DNA of 21,937 nt from a virus: IMG/VR virus record IMGVR_UViG_3300042879_004742, positions 1 through 21,937 of that record; one strand, written 5' to 3'. Positions 15,378 through 21,937 of this stretch are shown here, in pieces (the stretch's first letter is position 1; every line of letters begins with the position of its first letter). A model generated the notes under the pieces. That model saw only the letters and a list, made by a program, of their open reading frames with translations, was not told where the DNA came from and searched no databases. The translations under genes and the position numbers were made by a program.

Positions 15378-16874
15378 TTACACTGGTCCTCCAGGATTAC
15401 CGGCATCGTCACCGACTAGTGATGTTCCATAATCAAATGTTGGATCAATATCACCTAAAATTTGATCTATTAGTTTTATTTTTTCTTGTTCAATATCAGC
15501 AATATCTGCAACAAGTGTTAATGGATCCTCATTTTCCAACGCTCCCTCACCGGTATCTACCAACAAATTAGAATTATCGCCTTCTTTGATGAATTGACTT
15601 TGTAGAATTTTTTCGTTGGATTGTTGAACTTCTTTTTCTGATGGACCACCAGACTTTTCATTAACAAATGCTAATTGGCTTGGTAATTTTTCTATTTGAC
15701 TTTGTAACTCTGATAAATCAGAATGTGCTGTTGAAAAATCAGAAATGTTTATAGGAACACCGGATGGACCTGTTCCAGTTGGATGAGTTTGTTGTGTAAT
15801 TGCTCGTGTAACATTCAATAGTATTTGACATAAATCATTTAACCACGTCATTGTTCTTTTGCCTAACAATATCGGTTCTATTGCATTTATACCTAACGAT
15901 ATTTTTTGTGTTGATTCAATTTCAACTACTTGTTTTCCGTCAAGAGATATACCCTTTTCAGAAGAAAAACCAATACCTTCTTTACTAAAACCAATCAATT
16001 CTTGCTTACGAGAATTAAAAATTATTCTATCAGACGCAATCATTACAGCATTTCCACCAAACTCATTTTTAGTAAAAAGATTTATACTTTTATCTGTTAT
16101 TGATGGTGTATATGTGGATGCGGGTTCAAATTTTACATATTGTCCAGATGTCATCCAAATAGATGAATCGTCTTCATCTATATTTTCTAAGATAAATTCA
16201 TTTCTTGGTTTTAATTCTGGATTTGTTCCGTTAGAAATTATTAAAATTGGATTACCTATTTGACCTAAACCTTTTTTCCAAGTTGGAACTTGTGGATATT
16301 TTCTTCTTTCATCCAATGTTGATCCAAATCTTATAGATTGTCCCCATCTACCTTCGAGTAGTATATCGCCAGAATATGGTTGTATAGGATAAATGTCTTT
16401 TCTTTCTACAAAAATTGGATCAATAGTTGTATGGGTATCAAATTTTGTATTGGTTTCGTGTGGAATACCATCTTCTGCATCATTTCTTTTTGCACGATTA
16501 CCAGGTGAAGTTCTTTCTACCCAGTAAGTTACTCCAGGAATGCCGTTATGATGAATTGATGATTGAACAGAAACAGGATTTGTATAGTAGTATTCTTGTG
16601 AAACACCACCTGCACTAGCATAAGGAGACGGTGCCTTTGTAAGCATAACAACCTCTCCCCTAATTGGCATATTTTTTATATTAGCATCAAATGCACGAGC
16701 ACGTATAACATCTTTATGTCCTTGTCCCATTGCACCCAATAATCTACATAATACCGTGTATAGTGCAGTTTTATCACGGCCTTCGTAATCTACATCCAAT
16801 ACTTCCGCAGGAAACCACTCACGAGGAAACCCATCAATTATTGTTACTTGCGGATTAAACGGTAGGCCGCTCAC
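15378..16874 (-). CDS. Baseplate central spike/hub protein, gpV/gp5-like
   Basis: A protein of about 498 aa from a GTG start. An ATG two codons upstream (16880) is only 1 nt from the AGGAG ribosome site, while the GTG at 16872-16874 lies 7 nt away, so GTG is preferred. The N-terminal half (about 15-190) is an OB-like beta region containing IRGEVVMLTKAPSP and later GDILLEGRWGQSIRFGST (171-188), a segment typical of phage spike OB folds. Residues about 265-345 show short alternating strands with polar spacers (IASDRIIFN, GIGFSSEKGISLDGKQVVEI, KISLG), consistent with an intertwined triple-stranded beta-helix. Then comes TQQTHPTGTGPSG (362-374), the His/Gly-rich end seen in gpV-like spikes. The C-terminal 120 residues are acidic and helical. 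It probably forms the membrane-piercing trimer. The start overlaps the previous gene by about 20 nt. Confidence 0.78.
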   Translation of the reverse strand: MSGLPFNPQVTIIDGFPREWFPAEVLDVDYEGRDKTALYTVLCRLLGAMGQGHKDVIRARAFDANIKNMPIRGEVVMLTKAPSPYASAGGVSQEYYYTNPVSVQSSIHHNGIPGVTYWVERTSPGNRAKRNDAEDGIPHETNTKFDTHTTIDPIFVERKDIYPIQPYSGDILLEGRWGQSIRFGSTLDERRKYPQVPTWKKGLGQIGNPILIISNGTNPELKPRNEFILENIDEDDSSIWMTSGQYVKFEPASTYTPSITDKSINLFTKNEFGGNAVMIASDRIIFNSRKQELIGFSKEGIGFSSEKGISLDGKQVVEIESTQKISLGINAIEPILLGKRTMTWLNDLCQILLNVTRAITQQTHPTGTGPSGVPINISDFSTAHSDLSELQSQIEKLPSQLAFVNEKSGGPSEKEVQQSNEKILQSQFIKEGDNSNLLVDTGEGALENEDPLTLVADIADIEQEKIKLIDQILGDIDPTFDYGTSLVGDDAGNPGGPV

Positions 16875-17217
16875 TATCATTCTCCTCTTGATCGTTTTGA
16901 ATTTCTTGTATGCCCTTTAATAGAGCTTCTTTTTCTTCATCAGTCAAAAATGAGGAGGATTCTTCACCTTTATCACCCATTGCCCGTTGTATTACTGCGG
17001 CTAGTTTTACTAAATGTTCATCATTTTTTACCGAAACCTCCATAAAATCTTTTATTGCAGGAACTAGTATTGCCGCATCACTTATGTTGTTTAACATGGG
17101 CTTTAAGTCAGCAATCAAAAGATTTATCTGACGATCCTTTTTCTTCTGATTATCGTAAATATCTTTCAATAAATCAGAGAATTTTTTACTTCCAAAGATT
17201 TCTTCATCAAATTTCAT
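16855..17217 (-). CDS. Small helical protein of the tail operon, function unknown
   Basis: A 120-aa, soluble, almost entirely helical protein. It begins MKFDEEIFGSKKFSDLLKDI, followed by a Lys-rich stretch, a middle helix with VPAIKDFMEVSVKNDEHLVKLAAVIQRAM (split by Val/Pro), and an acidic end. There is no signal peptide, membrane segment or catalytic motif. I recall proteins with the same opening in other environmental T4-like phages, always unassigned. The gene lies between the late sigma factor (11-nt gap) and the spike (its 3' end overlaps the spike start). A tail assembly chaperone or hub accessory role would fit, but nothing proves it. The ribosome site is weak and the leader is AT-rich. 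Confidence 0.72.
   Translation of the reverse strand: MKFDEEIFGSKKFSDLLKDIYDNQKKKDRQINLLIADLKPMLNNISDAAILVPAIKDFMEVSVKNDEHLVKLAAVIQRAMGDKGEESSSFLTDEEKEALLKGIQEIQNDQEENDSERPTV
16882..16886 (-). promoter_or_regulatory. Ribosome binding site of the spike gene, favours GTG start
   Basis: AGGAG on the minus strand. The spacer to the first ATG (16880) is 1 nt, too short for normal initiation. The spacer to the GTG at 16874 is 7 nt, which is near ideal. The site lies inside the end of the upstream 120-aa gene, so initiation is probably coupled to its translation. Confidence 0.6.
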
Positions 17218-17228
17218 AACTATAAATA

Positions 17229-17963
17229 TCAGTTGTTAATAATATGTTGGATGTCATACCAAGACATTTTTTCTATATTTTTTCCGTCTTTATATTCTCG
17301 GTATAAATTATTGTATAATACTTTTATTTTATTTATCACACTTGTAATATACTGTGAGCTAACTCCCGTTCTTTCTCTTACAAGTATGTATATTGCCTTT
17401 TTATTGTAATTTTCTATGTTTTCACGAGTTCTGAATAGATACAATATGGTGTCTGCAACTTGTATATCTCTTTGTTTTGAAAAGAACAATGGTAAATGTT
17501 TTTCAATAACATTAACAAATAAATCTATGAAATCACGTCTTTCTTCTATCAAATCAAATCTAAGTTTTTCGTTTACAATGTTACGTTCCAAATCTATTGC
17601 ACCAATATCTTGACTACGTTTGAAATGATAATAGTTCTTGTTGTTCTCAGCAATAAGATAATTTTTAGCAACAATAGAAAAATACGAAAATGCCTTACCG
17701 TTTTCAGCTTTATATTTTGTAATTTTTTCATGTAAAAATGAAACAACTTCATGTTTGACATCTTCATGTGATACATCAAAATTATAGAACTTAAATCTAT
17801 GTATCATAATTTCAGCAAGTTTGTAAAATGCAGGGTGTATTTTTTTTGTGTATATCAAATTTCTTTGAATATCATCTTCTGATTTGTTATACAATACTAT
17901 CGCATCTTCTGTTTCTTGCGTAAAATAAATGTTTGGTTTCTTTGGACTACGTTTTTGTTTCAT
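17229..17963 (-). CDS. Late-transcription sigma factor, T4 gp55-like
   Basis: A 244-aa protein (T4 gp55 is 185 aa) that overlaps the upstream gene by 4 nt. Residues about 42-115 resemble sigma region 2 of gp55-type factors: IHPAFYKLAEIMIHRFKF (42-59), DVKHEVVSFLHEKITKYKAENGK split by conserved acidic residues, then AFSYFSIVAKNYLIAENNK. The Gly-Lys-Ala-Phe-x-Tyr-Phe step is characteristic of this family in environmental T4-like phages. The C-terminal third ends in a helix-rich segment with TGVSSQYITSVINKIKVLY, possibly a small DNA- or clamp-contact region. gp55 binds host RNA polymerase core and, with the sliding clamp and gp33, directs it to late promoters. Being directly upstream of the tail genes, it could promote its own operon's late expression. 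Confidence 0.85.
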   Translation of the reverse strand: MKQKRSPKKPNIYFTQETEDAIVLYNKSEDDIQRNLIYTKKIHPAFYKLAEIMIHRFKFYNFDVSHEDVKHEVVSFLHEKITKYKAENGKAFSYFSIVAKNYLIAENNKNYYHFKRSQDIGAIDLERNIVNEKLRFDLIEERRDFIDLFVNVIEKHLPLFFSKQRDIQVADTILYLFRTRENIENYNKKAIYILVRERTGVSSQYITSVINKIKVLYNNLYREYKDGKNIEKMSWYDIQHIINN

Positions 17964-18331
17964 AAATAATAATCCTTTTGAAATGAAACATCTGGTTGCC
18001 TTTGGTTTTCGAGAATACTTCTTTTTTCATCGTCTATTGGTTCCTCACCAAAATAAACAGCAATATCATTCATAATATCTTTCATTTCTTTGAAAAAATA
18101 TCCAGTTTCATCGTCTGCTTCAAATGAACCAATTCTATCTAATTGTCTTAAATAGGATTGTTGTGATCGTATTCTGTTTCGCAATTCTGTTAAAAATTTC
18201 TCATTCTCTAATAGTGTATCAACACTATCTTGTGCCATTTCGTCTAAATGGTCAAACTTTCTTGTCAAATTTATATTAACAAAAATTGAAATACCGAGAC
18301 ATATAGTTAATACAATTATCGTTAGCATCAT
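17960..18331 (-). CDS. Small single-pass membrane protein, function unknown
   Basis: A 123-aa protein starting one base after the ClpP-like stop and overlapping the sigma gene by 4 nt, so the three are translationally coupled. It starts with tandem Met (MMLTIIVLTICLGISIFVNI), a hydrophobic N-terminal segment over residues 3-21 that serves as a signal anchor. A soluble helix (about 30-65) with Asp/Glu/Arg/Gln and an acidic C-terminal domain (EADDETGYFF at 71-80) follow. It has no lipobox. Holin or spanin roles cannot be excluded, but there is no second TM segment or lysis gene nearby. Family not recognised. Confidence 0.75.
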   Translation of the reverse strand: MMLTIIVLTICLGISIFVNINLTRKFDHLDEMAQDSVDTLLENEKFLTELRNRIRSQQSYLRQLDRIGSFEADDETGYFFKEMKDIMNDIAVYFGEEPIDDEKRSILENQRQPDVSFQKDYYL

Positions 18332-18332
18332 A

Positions 18333-18992
18333 TTAACCTCTATTATGTTTAGGTGGAATTATTACATCAATAACACCAAGATTCAATGCATCAGACGGAG
18401 TAATATAATAATCTTTTATAGTAACATTTTTCCAAAATTCTATATCTTTGTTTGAATTTGATTTAAGTATTCCCAAAAGAATTTCTTCTAATTTTTCCAT
18501 GTGTTGCACATTTGCCTTCATATCAGAAGATTTTCCGTAAATATCAGAACTAATCTCATGGAACATAATAGTAGAGTGTTGGGAAGCCAAACGAGTACCT
18601 GTTCCAGCACATAGAATTAAAGCAGCAGCAGACATTGCCCTACCTCTACAAATTGTATTTACCTTCACATCGAGACTTTGCATATAGTCAATGATACCAA
18701 GTGCCTCATAAACAGAACCACCATCAGAATTGATAATTAGATTGATTGGATCATTTTTATTTTCATCTTTTCTCATATGAAGAATTGCTCGTATACGAGT
18801 AATAATATCATACAATGAACCATCCATTATTTCACCAAATAACAAAACAGAAGATGCCTCAACATCAATTCCATAATCCATTTGTGTTGTTGCTTCTTTC
18901 CATCTAACTGGAATGTCATTCTCATTTTCTTTTGATTTATTATTAGTTGTTTCTTTTTCAACAACTTCTTCACCATCATAAAAATCGTTCAT
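18333..18992 (-). CDS. clpP-like: ClpP-like serine protease
   Basis: A 219-aa protein of the ClpP (S14) family. The oxyanion-loop region NSDGGSVYEALG (88-99) corresponds to 'NSPGG...ag'. The nucleophile lies in CRGRAMSAAALILCAG (115-130, Ser121), equivalent to 'G.AASMGA.LL.AG'. The base is His145 in STIMFHEISSD. The acid is Asp194 in TIKDYYITPSDALNLGVID, equivalent to 'RDRFLSA.EA.eyGLVD'. The triad is therefore intact and the length close to cellular ClpP (about 200 aa), with a Lys/Asn/Glu-rich N-terminal extension of some 35 residues. An AGGAG site 7 nt before the ATG gives a strong start. Phage ClpP homologues can act as prohead proteases or engage host AAA+ unfoldases. No capsid genes are in view, so either is possible. 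Confidence 0.9.
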   Translation of the reverse strand: MNDFYDGEEVVEKETTNNKSKENENDIPVRWKEATTQMDYGIDVEASSVLLFGEIMDGSLYDIITRIRAILHMRKDENKNDPINLIINSDGGSVYEALGIIDYMQSLDVKVNTICRGRAMSAAALILCAGTGTRLASQHSTIMFHEISSDIYGKSSDMKANVQHMEKLEEILLGILKSNSNKDIEFWKNVTIKDYYITPSDALNLGVIDVIIPPKHNRG

Positions 18993-19028
18993 AACAGAAC
19001 TCCTGGTTAAAATACAATAATGACATTA

Positions 19029-20084
19029 CTATAAAGTTATTCCTCTCCTATATCCAAAATTGGGTTTAGGTTGTTCTTCATAGAATGCCTTTTCAATTTC
19101 ATTTTGTTCTAATATAACATTTTCTTCTATAACTTCCAAAGGTTTTTTTTCTTTTTTCTTTTTTGTAGCAACAACATCTTGTATTTTTATTTCTTCGTGT
19201 TGAACTGAAACATCTGCAACATCTTCTACAACTTTTTTCTCTGGTGGTGGTTGTGTGTTATCATTTTCAGGTGGAATTTTTTGTTCCAATTCTTTGTGTC
19301 TCAAATGATTTGCTGCAATAACTAAACTAACTGCAAGTGGATCAAATACTGAAACTAATATGAGTATGAACCAATTAACAATTATGTCCATAGGGGCACC
19401 GGTTAATCTACTCAAATAAAGTAATGGTCCTATCTCTGATGTAAATGTTGAATTTTCAAGAACCAACTTTTCTTGTTCTAATTTAGCAACACTATCAGAT
19501 AAACCAATAGATTTTTGATTTAGTTCCGATATTTCAGTATTTAGAGTTTGAGTAGAATTATCAACAGATTGGATATTTTTTTGTAATCCCTTCGTTCCCT
19601 TCTTCTGTGTCAGTTGGTTATTAAGAGAATTTTCTTGTGATAATCTTAATTGATCATAAGATGATATTCTCTCTCCCTTTTGTTTTACAAGAGTATCTAT
19701 TTGTGATTTTTGTTCAAGGAAGATTTCTTTCTTTTTATCAATCAATGCAATTTTATTTTGTGTTTCGTATATTTCTTTTGCAGTTTCTTGATAAGAATTG
19801 GTTAGATACCCATAAACACCAACCGATGTTAATATCATAAGAATAACAGCGGAAGACATCAGATATACTTTGAAAGCAGTTTTGAGAGTTTTGTAGTGGT
19901 CATGTAGGAATGTGATAACCACTAATTTTGAAAATTCTAACATTCCGGCCATCCCCACGATTGACCAAGAACCACCAGAAAATAATTTAGATATACCGTA
20001 AACAGAGTAGTAACCTGAAAATACTGCCAATCCGATAGCACAAAACCAGATTAGATTTTTCAGAGAGAATAATTTGTATGACAT
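19029..20084 (-). CDS. Four-TM membrane protein with long coiled coil
   Basis: A 351-aa integral membrane protein. TM segments are predicted at about 10-30, 41-60, 73-94 and 236-259, with a soluble coiled coil of about 120 residues between TM3 and TM4 (96-215, rich in Gln, Lys, Glu and Leu). The segment GPLLYLSRLTGAPMDIIVNW, then FDPLAVSLVIAAN (219-259), is a conserved motif in membrane proteins of many T4-like environmental phages, whose role is unknown. The C-terminal 90 residues are Pro/Glu/Lys-rich, ending FGYRRGITL. The ATG is preceded by only a weak GGGA ribosome site, which lies in the 3' arm of an inverted repeat. Host-membrane remodelling or superinfection exclusion are speculative roles. 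Confidence 0.82.
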   Translation of the reverse strand: MSYKLFSLKNLIWFCAIGLAVFSGYYSVYGISKLFSGGSWSIVGMAGMLEFSKLVVITFLHDHYKTLKTAFKVYLMSSAVILMILTSVGVYGYLTNSYQETAKEIYETQNKIALIDKKKEIFLEQKSQIDTLVKQKGERISSYDQLRLSQENSLNNQLTQKKGTKGLQKNIQSVDNSTQTLNTEISELNQKSIGLSDSVAKLEQEKLVLENSTFTSEIGPLLYLSRLTGAPMDIIVNWFILILVSVFDPLAVSLVIAANHLRHKELEQKIPPENDNTQPPPEKKVVEDVADVSVQHEEIKIQDVVATKKKKEKKPLEVIEENVILEQNEIEKAFYEEQPKPNFGYRRGITL

Positions 20085-20088
20085 TTAT

Positions 20089-20139
20089 ATCCCAATTATT
20101 GTTCATAAATACATACAGATAAATATGAACTTTTGGGAT
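20089..20139 (-). promoter_or_regulatory. Nested inverted repeat between uvdE and the membrane-protein gene
   Basis: An outer 7-bp pair ATCCCAA/TTGGGAT (20133-20139 with 20089-20095) encloses an inner 7-bp pair GTTCATA/TATGAAC (20124-20130 with 20101-20107). The loop is 16 nt and the internal loops are 2 and 5 nt. On the minus strand it begins just after the uvdE stop and ends four bases before the next ATG. It has no T-tract, so it is not a classic terminator. The GGGA of the downstream ribosome site is within the 3' arm, so the structure may hide it. Confidence 0.45.
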
Positions 20140-20145
20140 TTTGGG

Positions 20146-21051
20146 TTAGATTCCGTATTCTGTTAGGTATCGTTTGAGAGCTAATTCTTTGGCTTTACAT
20201 TCTAACATAATATCAATATCATGTCCATAAGTGTTGATTTTTTCTAATATGTAGTCTGCATGAGCTTGTGGTTTTTCTTTTGGATTACCAGTCTCTTTAA
20301 GTCTTGATGAAGAATAATGAACTGCAGGTGTAATACCTTGTGGCCATGTTGATATGGCAAGTTCAAGTGCCTGTTGTTCAGTCAAATCGCCGGTGCAGAA
20401 TTGGTGATGGTGATAATCAAATACAATAGGAATACCACAACATTCGTGAATTTTCATAAGGTCTTTAACAGAATACATACTTGCTTTATCATCATTCTCA
20501 ATAGTAAGTCTTGAACGAACACTGTGGGATAGTAATTGAAAGTTTTGACACCAACGATCAAGTGATGTGGTCTTGTCACCATAGACACCGTTACAATGTA
20601 TATTGATTTTGTTGTATGGTGTATGTGATAGTCCCATCATGTCAAATACTTTACCGTGCAATTCTAAGTCAATTATAGTATTCTTGACAACATTAGGATT
20701 TGGTGAACATAAAACATTGAAGGGTCCAGGATGACATGATAGACGAACACCATGTTCTTTTGCATAATCACCAATTCGTTTGAGAACAATCTTGATTTTA
20801 TCAATATCTTTGAGTTGTTCCAAGTCATATTCAGAACCCCAAGGAAATACATTAGAAGATGTGCGGAATAAGTAAATACCGTTTTGAACATTCCATTTGA
20901 TAATTTTTTCCATATCAACAACATTCATATATGCAAGTTCAGAACAGTAGTCTAAACCTTTTTGTAGAAATGTTTTTTTAATCATGGAACGGTTGGTAGT
21001 GATTTTATCTTTTGATAAAGTCATGTTGATGCAGGCATATCCGAGTTTCAT
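20146..21051 (-). CDS. uvsE: UV-damage endonuclease UvdE/UvsE
   Basis: A 301-aa TIM-barrel endonuclease of the UVDE family (PF03851), which nicks 5' of cyclobutane dimers, 6-4 photoproducts and some abasic sites to start an alternative excision repair. The opening KLGYACINM matches the 'lGY....n' strand, and FRTSSNVFPWGS (62-73) matches 'yR.SS...P..S'. Every metal-ligand position that I know from the Thermus enzyme has a match: His107 (SCHPG), His152 (NIHCNG), Glu185 (LTIEND), Asp212 and His215 (VFDYHHH), His245 (PAVHYSS), His264 (QAHADY) and Glu284 (IMLECK). The length is normal for bacterial members (280-320 aa), so the enzyme should be active. The start ATG has a poor ribosome site. It probably protects phage or host DNA in sunlit water. 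Confidence 0.93.
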   Translation of the reverse strand: MKLGYACINMTLSKDKITTNRSMIKKTFLQKGLDYCSELAYMNVVDMEKIIKWNVQNGIYLFRTSSNVFPWGSEYDLEQLKDIDKIKIVLKRIGDYAKEHGVRLSCHPGPFNVLCSPNPNVVKNTIIDLELHGKVFDMMGLSHTPYNKINIHCNGVYGDKTTSLDRWCQNFQLLSHSVRSRLTIENDDKASMYSVKDLMKIHECCGIPIVFDYHHHQFCTGDLTEQQALELAISTWPQGITPAVHYSSSRLKETGNPKEKPQAHADYILEKINTYGHDIDIMLECKAKELALKRYLTEYGI

Positions 21052-21084
21052 AGGTTGGCGTTAATGTTTAATGAATAATAAAAC

Positions 21085-21112
21085 AATATACGAAATTTAT
21101 GAATACGATCAA
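21085..21112 (-). promoter_or_regulatory. Possible sigma70-like promoter before uvdE
   Basis: On the minus strand, TTGATC (21107-21112) and TATATT (21085-21090) are separated by 16 bases. They match the -35 and -10 consensus at 4 of 6 and 5 of 6 positions. The site lies in the 63-base gap between the glycosyltransferase stop and the uvdE start. In DNA this AT-rich such matches arise easily by chance. Confidence 0.3.
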
Positions 21113-21114
21113 AA

Positions 21115-21798
21115 TTATTTTACTTTATGTCCGTAGAACTCCGATAAACTATCATACATACCATTCGTGTCAAATTGGTTGGCAATAATTTGTTGGCATC
21201 TTTTCTGGAACAATTCGATGTGATCTCCCCATCTACTTTCAAAAAGATGATATGTTTTATTTTCGTAAAGTGTTCCAATACCATAATATCCATAATTTGA
21301 TAATCTCCAAACACCATCTTTCTTTGGAACTCCATCAAATTTTGTTGGGTATAAACAACGGTATCTCTTTCCAATTTCATCAGCAACATAACTAATTTCT
21401 TCAGCAACATCTGAACGAATGGTTGGATAAAATGTTGGTTTACCAAGTAATTCGTAACAAGATTTTGTTATAGCAAAAAATGATGGAGCGGCAAATACAT
21501 GAGTCTTTGGATGTATATGGTTTGACACTTGTGCATTTCCAAACAAACTATCGTTTTCAGTTACATAATGGATTGCCTCATCATATACCTCACGATTCAA
21601 TGGAACACAATCAATATCAAAAAATACATAAACATCAGCGTCAGTATTACGGCAAACTGCGTTCATCCATAAACCATGTTCTATATTCATATTATGGTAT
21701 TCTACCGGAATATCAAAATGTTTCATAACTTGTTTATGGGATTGAAGTATTCTATTATCTACATTATCCCAATGAAGTGTATTTACAGAAAGTTTCAT
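21115..21798 (-). CDS. Putative glycosyltransferase (GT-A-like, DxD motif)
   Basis: A 227-aa protein with an AAGG ribosome site about 7 nt before its ATG. VYVFFDIDCVPLN (56-68) has the hydrophobic strand plus Asp-x-Asp of GT-A nucleotide-sugar transferases (Asp61, Asp63). It is followed by FAAPSFFAITKSCYELLGKP (102-121), comparable to the acceptor-side region where these proteins check the sugar or acceptor. Near the end, YHLFESRWGDHIELFQKRC (183-201) supplies the 'yHl..sr...h...F' tail seen in small phage and bacterial transferases. There is no signal peptide or TM segment. Possible substrates are modified phage DNA bases, virion proteins or host glycans; the sequence does not choose. It follows a terminator and precedes uvdE. 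Confidence 0.7.
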   Translation of the reverse strand: MKLSVNTLHWDNVDNRILQSHKQVMKHFDIPVEYHNMNIEHGLWMNAVCRNTDADVYVFFDIDCVPLNREVYDEAIHYVTENDSLFGNAQVSNHIHPKTHVFAAPSFFAITKSCYELLGKPTFYPTIRSDVAEEISYVADEIGKRYRCLYPTKFDGVPKKDGVWRLSNYGYYGIGTLYENKTYHLFESRWGDHIELFQKRCQQIIANQFDTNGMYDSLSEFYGHKVK

Positions 21799-21815
21799 AA
21801 CACAACCTTTTGTAT

Positions 21816-21841
21816 AAAAAAACCCCTACAAATTGTAGGGG
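21816..21841 (-). terminator. Intrinsic terminator of the upstream gene
   Basis: On the minus strand, CCCCTACA-ATT-TGTAGGGG forms an 8-bp stem with a 3-nt loop, followed at once by seven T residues. It lies 36 bases after the stop of the partial gene at the right edge and 17 bases before the glycosyltransferase ATG. It therefore separates the transcription unit to the right from the genes described here, or limits read-through into them. Confidence 0.85.
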
Positions 21842-21877
21842 TCATTAGGGGTTTACCCTTTCCATTCCGAACATGGA

Positions 21878-21937
21878 TTAAGGTTTAACTCTATCACATG
21901 GAACTTTACCAGTTGCCTTCCAAAGATTCCAAAGTGT
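21878..21937 (-). CDS. C-terminal end of an upstream gene (partial)
   Basis: The minus strand is open from the right edge to a TAA at 21878-21880, giving 19 codons: TLWNLWKATGKVPCDRVKP. The composition looks like real coding sequence, and an intrinsic terminator follows 36 bases later, as expected for the last gene of a unit. It is too short to assign. Confidence 0.45.
   Translation of the reverse strand, partial: TLWNLWKATGKVPCDRVKP

Noticed and set aside
17221-17228. TATAAATA on the plus strand between the sigma gene and the 120-aa gene
   Set aside because: It points rightward, against all genes, with nothing to transcribe on the plus strand.
17960-18331. 123-aa membrane protein as a holin or spanin
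   Set aside because: A single N-terminal TM segment with a long acidic cytosolic or periplasmic part, no lipobox partner and no adjacent endolysin; not enough to name it.
19018-19028. Palindrome TAATG-T-CATTA between the membrane-protein gene and the clpP-like gene
   Set aside because: Short, AT-rich and without a second copy or nearby promoter match; not distinguishable from chance.
1-21937. tRNA genes, CRISPR arrays, insertion sequences, attachment sites
   Set aside because: No cloverleaf, regularly spaced repeat, transposase or terminal repeats were seen, and intergenic space is too small to hold them.

Overview
The window is about 22 kb of AT-rich, densely packed phage DNA in which every supportable gene lies on the minus strand, so it reads from right to left. 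Protein families and gene order point to a contractile-tailed (myovirus) Caudoviricetes phage of the T4 superfamily. The evidence is a gp55-type late sigma factor, gp25/W and gp6/J baseplate wedge proteins, a gpV/gp5-like spike, and a gpI-like protein, in the same V-W-J-I order as the P2 and T4-type baseplate clusters. Codon use and family resemblance fit phages of marine or freshwater bacteria, but the host cannot be named from this sequence.

Right end (about 20.1-21.9 kb): the last codons of an upstream gene, a strong intrinsic terminator, a small DxD glycosyltransferase-like protein, and a UvdE/UvsE UV-damage endonuclease with all metal ligands in place. A possible sigma70-like promoter precedes uvdE, and a nested inverted repeat separates it from the next gene.

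Middle (about 17.2-20.1 kb): a four-TM coiled-coil membrane protein, a ClpP-like serine protease with an intact catalytic triad, a small one-TM protein and the gp55-like late sigma factor. The last three are translationally coupled (1-nt gap, then a 4-nt overlap).

Left two thirds (1-17.2 kb): the tail/baseplate module. Its order is a 120-aa protein of unknown role, the spike, and three large poorly known proteins of 1184, 732 and 849 aa. Then come a 142-aa protein, gp25-like, gp6-like, a DNRLRE/CBM96-like structural protein, a coiled-coil protein, and a large gpI-like protein cut by the left edge.

The most interesting part is the trio between spike and wedge. The 732-aa protein joins leucine-rich repeats to a C-terminal NAGPA-type phosphodiester glycosidase. 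The 849-aa protein carries a Cys/His (NlpC/P60-CHAP-like) hydrolase core with a long insertion. The two share a module of about 55 residues that may be a common docking unit. The 1184-aa protein between the spike and these enzymes carries recurring helical modules and a glycine-rich hydrophobic stretch. I infer that the three form a baseplate-attached apparatus for degrading the host envelope. There are no tRNAs, CRISPR arrays, insertion sequences or gaps longer than about 80 bases.
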